This document shows positions 43,660 to 52,468 of a stretch of 64,000 nucleotides of DNA, piece after piece. The DNA is taken from positions 1 to 64,000 of the forward strand of contig JBDHWQ010000002.1 in the NCBI GenBank assembly GCA_039810245.1. Direction: 5' to 3'. The position numbers and the translations under genes are program-made. Positions within the stretch are counted from its first letter, which is position 1, and each line of letters opens with the position of its first letter. The notes beneath the pieces were generated by a model. The model worked only from the letters and a program-made list of their open reading frames with translations, was not told where the DNA came from and made no database searches. Origin of the DNA: CALDSL01 sp039810245 (GTDB lineage Bacteria; Chloroflexota; Anaerolineae; Anaerolineales; Anaerolineaceae).

Positions 43660-43699
43660 ACTTAAATATAACAGAGCCTGTCCGTGAGGACAGGCTCTG
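43660..43699 (-). terminator. Intrinsic terminator after the RRM gene
   Basis: A 12-bp perfect stem (43672-43683 with 43688-43699) with loop GTGA; on the minus strand it is followed by UUAUAUUU. Confidence 0.82.
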
Positions 43700-43725
43700 A
43701 AGGTTTCGCACTTTATCGGTGCGGT

Positions 43726-44088
43726 TTAGTAACGACGGTTTCCGCCGCCACCGCGCCGGTCGCGCGACGAATTATTGCTATTGTAACCACCACGGCCGCC
43801 AGCGCCGCCGCCGTAACCACCACCCCCACCCGGGCGATCTTCGCGGGGGCGGGCGGCGTTGATCTTGAGCTCGCGGTTGCCAAGCGTCTGGCCGTTGAGC
43901 TGCTGGATGGCCTTGTTGGCTTCTTCCTGGGTGCTCATCGTCACAAAGGCAAAGCCTTTCGAGCTGCCGGTGTCGCGGTCTTTAATCAGAGCGACCTCAT
44001 TCACCGTGCCAACCTGCGCAAACAGGTTACGCAGTTCGTCTTCGGTGGTGTCATACGACAGGTTGCCTACATACAGTTTTGCTTCCAT
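43726..44088 (-). CDS. RRM RNA-binding protein with Gly-rich tail
   Basis: A 120-residue protein with one RNA recognition motif: RNP2 LYVGNL at the N-terminus and RNP1 KGFAFVTM at about residue 45, and a C-terminal GGGGGYGGG/RGG tail. It is like the cold-induced Rbp proteins of cyanobacteria and other phyla that bind single-stranded RNA and can act as RNA chaperones. AGAGGAGATAAA precedes its ATG. It is monocistronic with its own terminator. Confidence 0.93.
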   Translation of the reverse strand: MEAKLYVGNLSYDTTEDELRNLFAQVGTVNEVALIKDRDTGSSKGFAFVTMSTQEEANKAIQQLNGQTLGNRELKINAARPREDRPGGGGGYGGGAGGRGGYNSNNSSRDRRGGGGNRRY

Positions 44089-44439
44089 TTTATCTCCTCT
44101 TATAGCGCATCCGGTCTGGATGCCTTCACCATTTCACTGGCGGTAGTTCCCCTGCTTGATCAGGCCATTGCCTTCTTATGGAAGCAAAAACCCGCCATCT
44201 CGGGGTCAGATAGCGGGTACGCGTCTTTCCAAAGGTATACATGTATTATATCACATATTTGAGATCCATAGTGCATCAATCTGGAACCGGCGCAGTTATC
44301 TTCCATGCTGGTCCATTGATATGACCTATCCGGCTGCATTTTCTACGCCAAAGGGGAGATTAAGCCCGGTATGCTCGATCCCCGGCGCTCTGCCAGGGAT
44401 CGAGCACGCATGGAAGATGTATTGCGCATCGTCATTTGC
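44089..44439. other. 351-nt intergenic region between pgm and the RRM gene
   Basis: No gene was found. Besides the terminator at 44185-44218 it holds an 11-bp inverted repeat TGCTCGATCCC/GGGATCGAGCA (44372-44382 with 44396-44406; 13-nt loop) without a T-run, 40 nt beyond the pgm stop. Confidence 0.55.
44185..44218 (-). terminator. Intrinsic terminator in the pgm-RRM intergenic region
   Basis: Stem of 10 pairs with one C-A mismatch (44190-44200 with 44208-44218), followed on the minus strand by UUUUU (44190-44186). It probably ends transcripts that come from pgm, 220 nt upstream. Confidence 0.7.
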
Positions 44440-46083
44440 CTATGCTGCCAGTGCTGCTGTAACAATCTCCTGCGCTTCCGTAAAGATTTGTTTGAGGTGC
44501 TCCTGCCCACGGAAGCTCTCGGCGTAGATCTTGTAAATATCTTCCGTGCCAGATGGCCTGGCAGCAAACCAGCCGTTCTCCGTGACAACCTTTAGCCCGC
44601 CAATGGGAGCGTTGTTGAAGGGCGCGCGGGTCAGCTTGGCAATGATTTTCTCGCCGGCCAGATCCCGCGCCATTACCATTTCCGGCGAGAGGCGTTCCAA
44701 AATAGCCTTCTGGGCTGGCGTAGCGACCACATCCGCGCGCTCATACACCGGTGCGCCGAACTGCTCAGTAAGGCGATGATAATGCATGCCCGGATCGCTG
44801 CCGGTGACCGCGGTTATCTCGGCGGCAAGCAGGTCGAGAATCATTCCATCCTTATCGGTCGTCCAAACTGAGCCATCCTGGCGCAAGAAGGAAGCTCCCG
44901 CGCTCTCTTCGCCGCCAAAGCCAAACGATCCATCCACCAGGCCATCCACAAACCATTTAAACCCCACCGGCACCTCGGCCAGCGTTCGGCCAAGATACCC
45001 GGCCAAGCGGTCGATCATCGAGCTGGAAACGAGCGTTTTGCCAATTGCCGAGTCTGCCCGCCATCCCGGCCGGTTTTGGAACAGGTACCAGATCGCGGCT
45101 GCCAGGTAATGGTTTGGGTTCATCAGACCCACGCTTGGCGTGACGATGCCATGCCGGTCAGCGTCCGTGTCGTTGCCAAAGGCGATACCGAACCGGTCCT
45201 TGAGGCCGATCAGGCTGGCCATGGCGTATGGTGACGAGCAGTCCATACGGATTTTGCCGTCTTTGTCCACTGTCATAAAACGGAAGGTTGGATCAACGTG
45301 TGGGTTTACTACCTCCAGGTTCAGCCCGTACCTTTCCGCGATCGGCTCCCAGTAGGCGATGCTGGCGCCACCCATTGGGTCAACGCCGATTTTCAGCCCA
45401 GAAGCGCGAATCGCGTCCAGGTTGACCACGCTGCCCAGATCGGCTACGTAGGGGGTAATATAATCGTACAGGTGTGTCGTTTCGACCTTCATTGCGCGTG
45501 CCAGCGGCATGCGTTTGACTTCGCTCAGGCCGTTCGCCAAAATTTCATTGGCACGCGTCTGCATCGCTTTGGTGGTGACTGTATCTGCCGGGCCGCCTGC
45601 AGGCGGATTGTACTTGAAGCCTCCATCGTCCGGCGGGTTGTGCGAGGGGGTGATCACCACGCCATCTGCCAGACCGGTGCTGCGGCCGCGGTTGTATTGA
45701 AGGATCGCGTGCGATATGACCGGGGTGGGCGTATATCCGCCGCCGGCGTCAACCATGATTTCCTGTTCGTTCGCGGCAAACACTTCGATGGCGCTCGCCA
45801 GCGCCGGCTCAGACAAGGCGTGCGTGTCCATGCCGATAAACAGCGGCCCGGTGATCCCCTGCGCCCGCCGGTATTCGCAGATGGCTTGCGAGATGGCCAG
45901 GATATGGTTTTCGTTGAAGCTGTTGCGGAATGAAGACCCGCGATGCCCCGATGTCCCGAATGCTACCCGTTGCGCGGGATCGGCAGGATCTGGCTGCGCT
46001 GTGTAATACGCCGAGACGAGGCGCGGCACATTGACCAGCAATTCATATGGGGCGGGCTTTCCCGCCAGAGGATGTAGACCCAT
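44440..46083 (-). CDS. pgm: Phosphoglucomutase (alpha-D-glucose-specific)
   Basis: A 547-residue alpha-D-phosphohexomutase that matches E. coli Pgm along its length. FGTSGHRGSSFRNSFNENHI, the phosphoserine loop VITPSHNPPDDGGFKYNPP, metal-binding DTDADRHG and the sugar-binding GGEESAGASF are present, and a C-terminal AARPSGTEDIYK for phosphate binding. It converts glucose-6-P to glucose-1-P, the precursor of ADP-glucose and of the GlgM substrate. It begins 44 nt after ppk2 in the order rpiA-gnd-ppk2-pgm. Confidence 0.97.
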   Translation of the reverse strand: MGLHPLAGKPAPYELLVNVPRLVSAYYTAQPDPADPAQRVAFGTSGHRGSSFRNSFNENHILAISQAICEYRRAQGITGPLFIGMDTHALSEPALASAIEVFAANEQEIMVDAGGGYTPTPVISHAILQYNRGRSTGLADGVVITPSHNPPDDGGFKYNPPAGGPADTVTTKAMQTRANEILANGLSEVKRMPLARAMKVETTHLYDYITPYVADLGSVVNLDAIRASGLKIGVDPMGGASIAYWEPIAERYGLNLEVVNPHVDPTFRFMTVDKDGKIRMDCSSPYAMASLIGLKDRFGIAFGNDTDADRHGIVTPSVGLMNPNHYLAAAIWYLFQNRPGWRADSAIGKTLVSSSMIDRLAGYLGRTLAEVPVGFKWFVDGLVDGSFGFGGEESAGASFLRQDGSVWTTDKDGMILDLLAAEITAVTGSDPGMHYHRLTEQFGAPVYERADVVATPAQKAILERLSPEMVMARDLAGEKIIAKLTRAPFNNAPIGGLKVVTENGWFAARPSGTEDIYKIYAESFRGQEHLKQIFTEAQEIVTAALAA

Positions 46084-46127
46084 CGTCAGGCTCCTGTACG
46101 GTTGCAGTTTTCTGTTGTTGCGCGCGT

Positions 46128-47159
46128 CTAATACACTTCGGGTACAAATGTCTGGTCAGTAATGGGTGGGCGTATATAGCCCTTATTTTCCTGCCTGGGC
46201 GGCAGCTCAATCTTCTCCGGGGTCAGGTCTTCATAAGGGATTTTGCTCAACAGGTGGCAGATGACATTGAGGCGCGCGCGTTTCTTATCATCCGAGTTGA
46301 CTACATTCCAGGGCGATTGTTTGGTATCCGTGTAGGCGAACATCGTATCTTTGGCGCGCGAGTATTCCACCCACCGCGAACGGCTCTGCAAGTCCATCGG
46401 GCTGAGTTTCCAACGCTTGGTCGGGTCTTTGATACGCGCCTGGAAGCGGCGTTCCTGTTCTTCGTCACTGACCGAAAACCAGTATTTAATGAGGATGATC
46501 CCCGAGCGGATCAGCATTTTCTCGAACTCTGGGCAAGAGCGCAGGAATTCCTGGTATTCATCCTCTGTGCAGAAGCCCATCACGCGCTCCACGCCCGCGC
46601 GGTTGTACCAGCTACGGTCAAACAGTACGATCTCTCCAGCAGCAGGCAGGTGGGGAATATAGCGCTGGTAATACCACTGCGTCTTTTCGCGTTCAGTAGG
46701 CGTGCCCAATGCAACTACGCGGCAAATACGCGGGTTCAGGCATTCGGTTATACGTTTTATCGTACCGCCTTTGCCAGCGGCATCCCGGCCTTCAAAGACA
46801 ACGACGACTTTCAGCCCCCTGGTCTTGACCCACTCCTGGAGCTTGACGAGCTCGATCTCCAGCCGCCCAAGCTCCTTCTCATACTTTTTGGTGCTCAGTT
46901 TCTTCTCAGGCGTGGATGCTGCATGCCCGTTTTGCGCGGCTTCCTGTTCTGCCTTTGCCAGTTTTCTGGTTTTCTTGGCTTCTTTCTTCAGCGCTTTCGC
47001 CTGCTTTTTACTCAGCTTTTCCCCTTCAACCGCAGCATCTTCCTCAGGCTGGCCGTTGACCGGCTCGAAGCTTTCCGCGGCTTTTTCCGGCTCATCCGCC
47101 TGCCCGGTGTTGGGAATCTGATCATCCACCGCTTTTGCTTTCTTCTTATCCTTGCTCAT
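46128..47159 (-). CDS. ppk2: Polyphosphate kinase 2
   Basis: A 343-residue PPK2-family enzyme, which makes nucleoside triphosphates from polyphosphate. Walker A FEGRDAAGKGGTIK, lid region with REKTQWYYQRYIPHLP, and Walker B-like LFDRSWYNRAGVERVMGF are clear. The N-terminal 90 residues are Lys/Ala/Glu rich and helical, unlike the core, and could be a poly-anion contact. The start at 47159 follows AAAGGAGAAA; a longer frame to 47213 has no site. It lies between gnd and pgm. Class I PPK2 act on nucleoside diphosphates; the class is inferred. Confidence 0.93.
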   Translation of the reverse strand: MSKDKKKAKAVDDQIPNTGQADEPEKAAESFEPVNGQPEEDAAVEGEKLSKKQAKALKKEAKKTRKLAKAEQEAAQNGHAASTPEKKLSTKKYEKELGRLEIELVKLQEWVKTRGLKVVVVFEGRDAAGKGGTIKRITECLNPRICRVVALGTPTEREKTQWYYQRYIPHLPAAGEIVLFDRSWYNRAGVERVMGFCTEDEYQEFLRSCPEFEKMLIRSGIILIKYWFSVSDEEQERRFQARIKDPTKRWKLSPMDLQSRSRWVEYSRAKDTMFAYTDTKQSPWNVVNSDDKKRARLNVICHLLSKIPYEDLTPEKIELPPRQENKGYIRPPITDQTFVPEVY

Positions 47160-47315
47160 AGCATTTCTCCTTTCACCTGTTCTTACCGCCTGGCGGAAGA
47201 AGGGATGAAACAACAGCGCTGCAATTATTCCTGTGAGATAACTGTACCACCACCTGGCACTTCAAGCTGTTCTTAATCGTCTCCGCTTGTGGCGTGCTCC
47301 TTTCTTGCGGCAGTG

Positions 47316-48332
47316 CTATTTCTTGGGCAGTTCGTGGTGGCCGCCGAATTGGAAGCGCATTGCTGAGAGCAATTTGTTGGCAAAATCGTCCTCGTCGCGC
47401 GATGTAAAGCGCGAGTATAGGGCGCTGCTCAGCACCGGCACGGGCGTCGCCGTGTCGAGCGCGGCATGGATTGTCCAGCGGCCTTCACCAGAATCGGATA
47501 CGTGGCCTGTGAATTGCGAACATTGCGGGTCTTCTGTCAAGGCTATCGCTGTCAGGTCCAGCAGCCAGGATGACACCACGCTGCCACGCCGCCATAGCTC
47601 GGCGATATCGGCCAGGTTCAGATCATACTGGTAATGCTCTGGGTGGCGCAGCGGCGCAACTTCGGCGCTGATATGCTGGCCTTCTGTCCCAACGCCGGCG
47701 TGTCGCATCAGGTTGAAGCCTTCAGCCAGAGCCGCCATCAGGCCATATTCGATGCCGTTATGCACCATTTTTACAAAGTGACCTGCGCCACTCGGCCCGC
47801 AGTACAAGTACCCTTCTTCAGCGGTGCCGCCCAATTTTTCGCGGCCTGGCGTCCGTTCAATATCGCCACGCCCGGGTGCAAGCGTCTTGAAGATCGGGTC
47901 GAGCCGCTGTGCGGCATCCGCCGGGCCGCCGAACATCAGGCAGTATCCGCGATCCAGGCCCCACACGCCGCCGCTGGTACCAACGTCCATGTATTCGATC
48001 CCCAGGGCAGCCAGCTCACCGGCGCGACGGATATCATCAATATAGTACGAGTTGCCTCCATCGATCACAACATCACCGGCTTGCAGCAGCGGTTTGAGCG
48101 CATTGAGCGATGCATCTACCACAGCGGCCGGGATCATTAACCAGATGGCGCGGGGCCTTTGCAGCTTGTTAACGAATTCTTCCAGTGAATAAGCGCCGTT
48201 GGCTCCCTCATCCGCAAGTTGTCTGGTGGTTTCCGCATTACGGTCAAAGACAACGCAATCATGCCCGCCATTCATCAACCGGCGAACCATATTCGCGCCC
48301 ATCCGGCCTAAACCAATCATACCCAATTGCAT
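47316..48332 (-). CDS. gnd: 6-phosphogluconate dehydrogenase, short YqeC-type
   Basis: A 338-residue 6-phosphogluconate dehydrogenase. The Rossmann motif is MIGLGRMGANMVRRL, and an Asp after beta-2 (VVFDRNAET) favours NAD over NADP, as in the short YqeC/GntZ-like group. DGGNSYYIDDIRR and MDVGTSGGVWGLDRGYCLM bind substrate, and VKMVHNGIEYGLM carries the catalytic Lys. It oxidises 6-phosphogluconate to ribulose-5-P with CO2 release. The start follows AAGGAGAAAA; an upstream 10-codon extension lacks a site. It is between rpiA and ppk2. Confidence 0.95.
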   Translation of the reverse strand: MQLGMIGLGRMGANMVRRLMNGGHDCVVFDRNAETTRQLADEGANGAYSLEEFVNKLQRPRAIWLMIPAAVVDASLNALKPLLQAGDVVIDGGNSYYIDDIRRAGELAALGIEYMDVGTSGGVWGLDRGYCLMFGGPADAAQRLDPIFKTLAPGRGDIERTPGREKLGGTAEEGYLYCGPSGAGHFVKMVHNGIEYGLMAALAEGFNLMRHAGVGTEGQHISAEVAPLRHPEHYQYDLNLADIAELWRRGSVVSSWLLDLTAIALTEDPQCSQFTGHVSDSGEGRWTIHAALDTATPVPVLSSALYSRFTSRDEDDFANKLLSAMRFQFGGHHELPKK

Positions 48333-48388
48333 AATTTTCTCCTTACCTGTGATACTCCCCAAGGATAGCCAGAGGCTACCACCCCATC

Positions 48389-49105
48389 TTATTTGTTCGC
48401 CCGCCTGAGTGTCCGGATGCCCGTTGCCCCAGCGACAATGACTTCATCGACCATCCCGAGGAATAGTCCATGGCAAACAATGCCCGCGCGCGCATCCATT
48501 CGGGCAGCCAGAGTAGCCGGGCCGGTGATTGGTCCGAAGTAACTATCCAGGATGAAATTGCCCTGGTCAGTTTCGTAAGGCGCGCCATCTGCCCTCAGCC
48601 GCAAGGCCAGCCGTGCGCCAAGATTTTCCAGATACGCGGCCTGCGACCGCCAACCGAAGGGGATTACTTCGACCGGCACGGCCCACTGGGTACCAAGCAC
48701 TGATGAAAGCTTGCTCTCATCCACAATGATGACCTCATACCGGCTGGCCTGCGCAACAATCTTTTCGTGCAGCAAGGCCCCACCGCCGCCTTTGATCAGG
48801 TTCAATTGCGGGTCCACCTCATCCGCGCCGTCAAACGTGAAATCGATCACTTCACCGGTAGGTCCGGGCAGGTGATCTTCCAGGCGGGTGAGGGGAACAC
48901 CCAGGCGTTGAGCCTCTTCTTCCACGTCGCGCGAGCAGGGCACGCCTGTGATACCGGTAAGCTCACCCCTCGCGATCATCTGTGCCATGCCGCGCAGCGC
49001 CAGTAGTGCGGTGCTCCCCGCGCCAAGCCCCACGATCATCCCGGAACGGAGATAGGTGAGCACATGGTTCGCGGCCTGCTGCTTGTATTGCTGACCTGGG
49101 GGCAT
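48389..49105 (-). CDS. rpiA: Ribose-5-phosphate isomerase A
   Basis: A 238-residue RpiA. It has VGLGAGSTALLALRGMAQ near the N-terminus, DFTFDGADEVDPQLNLIKGG with the two catalytic Asp residues, GGGALLHEKIVAQASR with the catalytic Glu, and VIIVDESKLSSVLG. ATG 49105 is chosen for the AGAGGTGG site in front of it; in-frame ATGs further up lack one. It interconverts ribulose-5-P and ribose-5-P. It starts the operon rpiA-gnd-ppk2-pgm; no Gnd-linked glucose-6-P dehydrogenase is in the window. Confidence 0.96.
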   Translation of the reverse strand: MPPGQQYKQQAANHVLTYLRSGMIVGLGAGSTALLALRGMAQMIARGELTGITGVPCSRDVEEEAQRLGVPLTRLEDHLPGPTGEVIDFTFDGADEVDPQLNLIKGGGGALLHEKIVAQASRYEVIIVDESKLSSVLGTQWAVPVEVIPFGWRSQAAYLENLGARLALRLRADGAPYETDQGNFILDSYFGPITGPATLAARMDARAGIVCHGLFLGMVDEVIVAGATGIRTLRRANK

Positions 49106-49585
49106 GGACCACCTCTGCATAACAATCTGGCGTCCAAAATCCATAACGGCGCACCGATACGCCAATGCTATGAAGACTATATCACAAGACGAGATCTGGT
49201 ATCCAGTCCGGCAGCCATCGAGCATTCCGGGAAAGGTGTTGGAAAAGAGTATGCTGTGCCATCATTTGGTATCCGGAATTACAAATGTGCTTCGAATACC
49301 ATCCCCCTATGGGGACGCGCTTATCGGCGCGATTTTCTACTCTTTGAAGATTCAACCTATTTTGTGTTCATGCCAACCAATGTAAACGAAAACCAGTCCT
49401 ATTGTCATGGGACTGGACTACCAGATCCAAATGCTATGAAATACCAGCTTTGGTCTATGCAGGATAGCGCTCGAACTTTGGAGGTTCCAAGTTTTTAGCA
49501 GATCCCTGTAAGCCTTTATTTTTTGCCAAAGTTGGCGATGATAGCCGTTTTGCAAAAATGGTGAAATACGATCAAAAATACCCTA
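49106..49585. other. Intergenic region upstream of the TetR promoter
   Basis: No gene was supported. The stretch is visibly AT-richer than the flanks. A possible weak hairpin near 49474-49496 (AACTTTGG and CCAAGTT then TTT) could be a terminator. Open frames here show no domain. Confidence 0.45.
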
Positions 49586-49614
49586 TTGACATATGGAAGC
49601 GGCTTTCTTATAAT
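49586..49614 (+). promoter_or_regulatory. Near-perfect sigma-70 promoter of the tetR gene
   Basis: TTGACA (49586-49591), exact 17-nt spacer, TATAAT (49609-49614). Consensus in both hexamers. A 26-bp palindromic operator overlaps the last two bases of the -10 box. Confidence 0.92.
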
Positions 49615-49638
49615 ATAAATCGAACGTTCGATTTATAT
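49613..49638. promoter_or_regulatory. 26-bp operator palindrome for the TetR regulator
   Basis: A perfect palindrome (13+13, centre 49625/49626) around GAACGTTC lies between the -10 box and the ribosome site of the tetR gene. Its position means that a bound dimer would block transcription; autoregulation is the likely use. Confidence 0.88.
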
Positions 49639-49655
49639 GGGATAGGAGACAGGAT

Positions 49656-50258
49656 ATGCCCAGAGTTACAGAGGCGCATAGTGCTGCAAGGAAGCAGGAG
49701 ATCATTGATGCTGCTTATCGATGCTTTGCCCGCAAAGGGTTCCACCAAACCACAATGCGCGAGATTTATGCCGAGGCAAACCTCAGCCCCGGCGCGATCT
49801 ATCACTATTTCGACAGCAAAGACGCCATCATCCAGGCCAGTTTTGAATTTGACTCTCAGCGTGGCATAGCGCTCCTTGAGGCGGCAATTGCCAAAGATGA
49901 TCCTTTACCGGCGTTGCGCGAGTTGATTGACTTCTTCTTCGGAGGATTGGAAAGTGCCGCGGCACTGGATGCACCACGGGTCAATGTGCAGGGTTGGGGT
50001 GAGGTGCTAATAAATCCATCGCTACAGGAGGCCTTCCGGCTGGTCTTTGACCGAAATCTTGATGGATTGAGGCAAATTATCGTCAAGGCGCAAGCGAGGG
50101 GAGAAATTAATCCGGCACTCAATGAAATTGCAGTCGCACGGATCTTACTTTCTCTATACTACGGGCTTGAACTACAACTGGCACTCTACGGCCAGATCGA
50201 TGTCAAACAATACACCACAGCTGTGAAGGCGCTGCTCTTTTCTAGTCCGAACTCATAA
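49656..50258 (+). CDS. TetR/AcrR-family repressor
   Basis: A 200-residue transcription repressor. The N-terminal helix-turn-helix shows RKQEIIDAAYRCFARKGFHQ, TTMREIYAEANLSPGAIYHY and FDSKDAII, the classic TetR pattern. The C-terminal ligand-binding domain is helical (residues 75-195) without a known ligand signature. GATAGGAGACAG precedes ATG 49656. Given its own operator, it probably represses itself and the following genes (DinB-like, cytochrome c, methyltransferase). It is the first gene of the accessory-looking segment. Confidence 0.95.
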   Translation: MPRVTEAHSAARKQEIIDAAYRCFARKGFHQTTMREIYAEANLSPGAIYHYFDSKDAIIQASFEFDSQRGIALLEAAIAKDDPLPALRELIDFFFGGLESAAALDAPRVNVQGWGEVLINPSLQEAFRLVFDRNLDGLRQIIVKAQARGEINPALNEIAVARILLSLYYGLELQLALYGQIDVKQYTTAVKALLFSSPNS

Positions 50259-50316
50259 GCCCCAACATTGGGCAGATAGCTCATTTCATCGAGTATCAAG
50301 GAGAAGGAGGCACGGA

Positions 50317-50853
50317 ATGGTTATGACAAGCAATACATCTGATACATCAGCCCGGCGTACCGGTTCTGTCGAGATAGAGCGATCGCAAGCCAGTACGGAT
50401 CGTATGGCGCTGCGGACTGAACTTGAGGGAACGCGTGCTGCATTTCACGCGTTCCTCAACGCGCTTTCTGCTGACCAATGGAAAAAGAAGAGTCCAGGCA
50501 GCGCTTGGACGATGGCGGAGGTCGCGGTTCATGTGACCTGGGCGTTGGAGCAGTTGCCACAGGAAATCGCAAGCGCCCGGCGCGGCCAGGGGATGTTCAA
50601 TTCACCCAGTTCTCTTGCGAGGCTGGCAGATCAGCTTAGTTATTGGATGATCCGGTGGATGGCGCGCAAGGCAACGCCCGAAGGGATCCATCGCCGTTAC
50701 GATGCCGCTATGGCTGCTGTGCTTCGTTCACTTGACGAGGTGACCGAGAGCGATTGGGTTCTCGGTGCTTCCTTCTACGGTCATGGTTTTTATTCGATTG
50801 CAGATCTTTTCCATACACCAGCCGAACACTTTCTAGAGCACACTACTGGTTAA
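50317..50853 (+). CDS. DinB/maleylpyruvate isomerase-fold protein
   Basis: A 178-residue protein of the DinB-like four-helix family. TRAAFHAFLNALSADQWKKK, SAWTMAEVAVHVTWALEQLP (His at first metal position) and the C-terminal HTPAEHFLEHTTG provide the usual His residues. Similar proteins act as thiol-dependent isomerases or transferases, or have no shown activity. AAGGAGAAGGAGG precedes ATG 50317. It sits 58 nt after tetR and 13 nt before the cytochrome gene, so it is probably in the TetR operon. Confidence 0.8.
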   Translation: MVMTSNTSDTSARRTGSVEIERSQASTDRMALRTELEGTRAAFHAFLNALSADQWKKKSPGSAWTMAEVAVHVTWALEQLPQEIASARRGQGMFNSPSSLARLADQLSYWMIRWMARKATPEGIHRRYDAAMAAVLRSLDEVTESDWVLGASFYGHGFYSIADLFHTPAEHFLEHTTG

Positions 50854-50866
50854 TAGGGAATAACCG

Positions 50867-51751
50867 ATGAAAAAGATCATCAAGTGGATTGGTTTTGGGG
50901 CGGGTGGGCTGCTTGCTCTCCTTGTGCTGATCGCCTTTTGGTTATCCTGGCAGGGAAATGCTCGCCTAAACAGGACATACAACATTACCCCTGAAACTGT
51001 CATCCTACCGACCGATGCAGCCGCTATTCAGGAGGGTGAACGGTTGGTTGCCATTTATTGCACCAATTGCCATGGTGAAGGCGTAAGTGGCGCCGACTTC
51101 TTTAATGATCCGACGCTGGCTGTCATTGACGCTCCGAATCTCACGAGTGGTGCAGGAGGTGTAGGCACACAGTTGAGTGATGTTGACTGGGTAAGAGCCA
51201 TCCGTCATGGAGTTGGCCCCACTGGCAGGCCTCTTTTTATTATGCCGTCTCGTAATTTCTATTTCCTCAGCGACGAAGATCTGGGGCAGATTATCGCTTA
51301 TCTTAAAACCGTTCCACCTGTGGATCACCCCGCCAACGACCGGTCAACCACGTTCCTTGGGCGTATGCTGCTGACGCTTGGCCTCTTTGGCGACCTCATC
51401 GATGCTGAGCGCATCGATCACACGGCGCCTCGCCCGGCAGTTCCAACGCCTGGCGTAACGGTGGAATATGGTCACTACCTGGCCGTCACCTTTGGCTGTC
51501 AAACCTGTCATGGACCTCAATTGGCTGGCGGCAAAGATCCTGATCCAGAAGCGCCACCTGGACCTAACCTGACTCCAGTTGGCCACCTGGGCACCTGGGA
51601 CGAACAAACTTTCATAAATACGATCCGCACTCGCAAGAGCAAATGGATGGCTTTCGAGGCGCTGAACCATATGTCGGACACGGAATTGCAGGCAATCTGG
51701 CGCTATCTACAGTCTCTGCCTGCTGTGACCACGAGTCCAATCCCAGAATGA
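50867..51751 (+). CDS. Membrane-anchored diheme cytochrome c
   Basis: A 294-residue protein with an uncleaved N-terminal helix (WIGFGAGGLLALLVLIAFWL) and two c-type heme motifs: CTNCH at about residue 63 and CQTCH at about 210, each followed by a possible Met ligand region (PLFIMPSRNF, then KWMAFEALNHM). The domains resemble the cytochrome subunits of alcohol or aldehyde dehydrogenases. It should carry electrons on the outer face of the membrane. It overlaps no neighbour but lies 13 nt from the previous gene. Cytochrome maturation genes are not in the window. Confidence 0.92.
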   Translation: MKKIIKWIGFGAGGLLALLVLIAFWLSWQGNARLNRTYNITPETVILPTDAAAIQEGERLVAIYCTNCHGEGVSGADFFNDPTLAVIDAPNLTSGAGGVGTQLSDVDWVRAIRHGVGPTGRPLFIMPSRNFYFLSDEDLGQIIAYLKTVPPVDHPANDRSTTFLGRMLLTLGLFGDLIDAERIDHTAPRPAVPTPGVTVEYGHYLAVTFGCQTCHGPQLAGGKDPDPEAPPGPNLTPVGHLGTWDEQTFINTIRTRKSKWMAFEALNHMSDTELQAIWRYLQSLPAVTTSPIPE

Positions 51752-51862
51752 ACTGCTGCTTTCTAGAACTGTCCATGCCAACCGCCAGCAGATAACGCAT
51801 ATTGCTCACCCTTTCGTCAAACCGAGCAGGCGTATTGAACATACAGGATCAGAATAGTGCCT

Positions 51863-52468
51863 ATGAAACAGTTCTATGAATTCACATACCGCCATTTCCG
51901 TGCGCCGTGGGATATCGGCGCGCGGGAGGAACTCGTATCGCTGGTGGAAAGCAAGCGCATCCAACCATGCCGCGCCATTGACCTCGGGTGTGGCACAGGA
52001 GCCAATGCGATCTATCTCGCGCAATGTGGTTTTGACGTTACTGGCGTGGACTATGCGGAAGCCGCGATTGAGAAGTCGCGCGCACGCGCTAGAGAGGCAG
52101 GCGTGCAGGTCAATTTCCTCGTGGACGACCTCACAAACCTGCGCTACGTTTCAGGGAAATTCGCGCTCCTGATTGACTACGGCGTACTGGACGATTTGCG
52201 CCTAAATCAGCGCCAGTCCTATCTTCACAACATGGTTCCGCTCACTCATTCGGGCAGTCTCTACCTTCTTTGGGGATTCGAATATCCAATGCGCTGGTGG
52301 GAAAAGTTGCTACCGTTCTTCGATATTCCCTTCTATCCTGGGGAGATTGAACAACGCTTCGCTCCGTATTTTGAGATCGAAAAAATTGCGGGCAAAATTG
52401 ATTATTCCCATTGGCCGCCGGGTTATGCGGCTTATCTCATGACGCGAAAAGGAGAAATGGCAGAATGA
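51863..52468 (+). CDS. Class I SAM-dependent methyltransferase
   Basis: A 201-residue methyltransferase. Motif I is AIDLGCGTGANAIYLAQ. Motif II/acidic residue is in VTGVDYAEAAIEKSRARA. The acidic residue before NLRY is in FLVDDLTNLRY. Later motifs include LLIDYGVLDDLR and SGSLYLLWGFEYP. It resembles the thiopurine/tellurite-type small methyltransferases. The acceptor is unknown. ATG 51863 is used; a GTG at 51857 is also in frame. It is coupled with the following membrane protein gene through ATGA. Confidence 0.9.
   Translation: MKQFYEFTYRHFRAPWDIGAREELVSLVESKRIQPCRAIDLGCGTGANAIYLAQCGFDVTGVDYAEAAIEKSRARAREAGVQVNFLVDDLTNLRYVSGKFALLIDYGVLDDLRLNQRQSYLHNMVPLTHSGSLYLLWGFEYPMRWWEKLLPFFDIPFYPGEIEQRFAPYFEIEKIAGKIDYSHWPPGYAAYLMTRKGEMAE

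Noticed and set aside
46047..47276. A 409-residue open frame on the plus strand over ppk2
   Set aside because: Antisense to PPK2 and lacking a plausible start site or domain.
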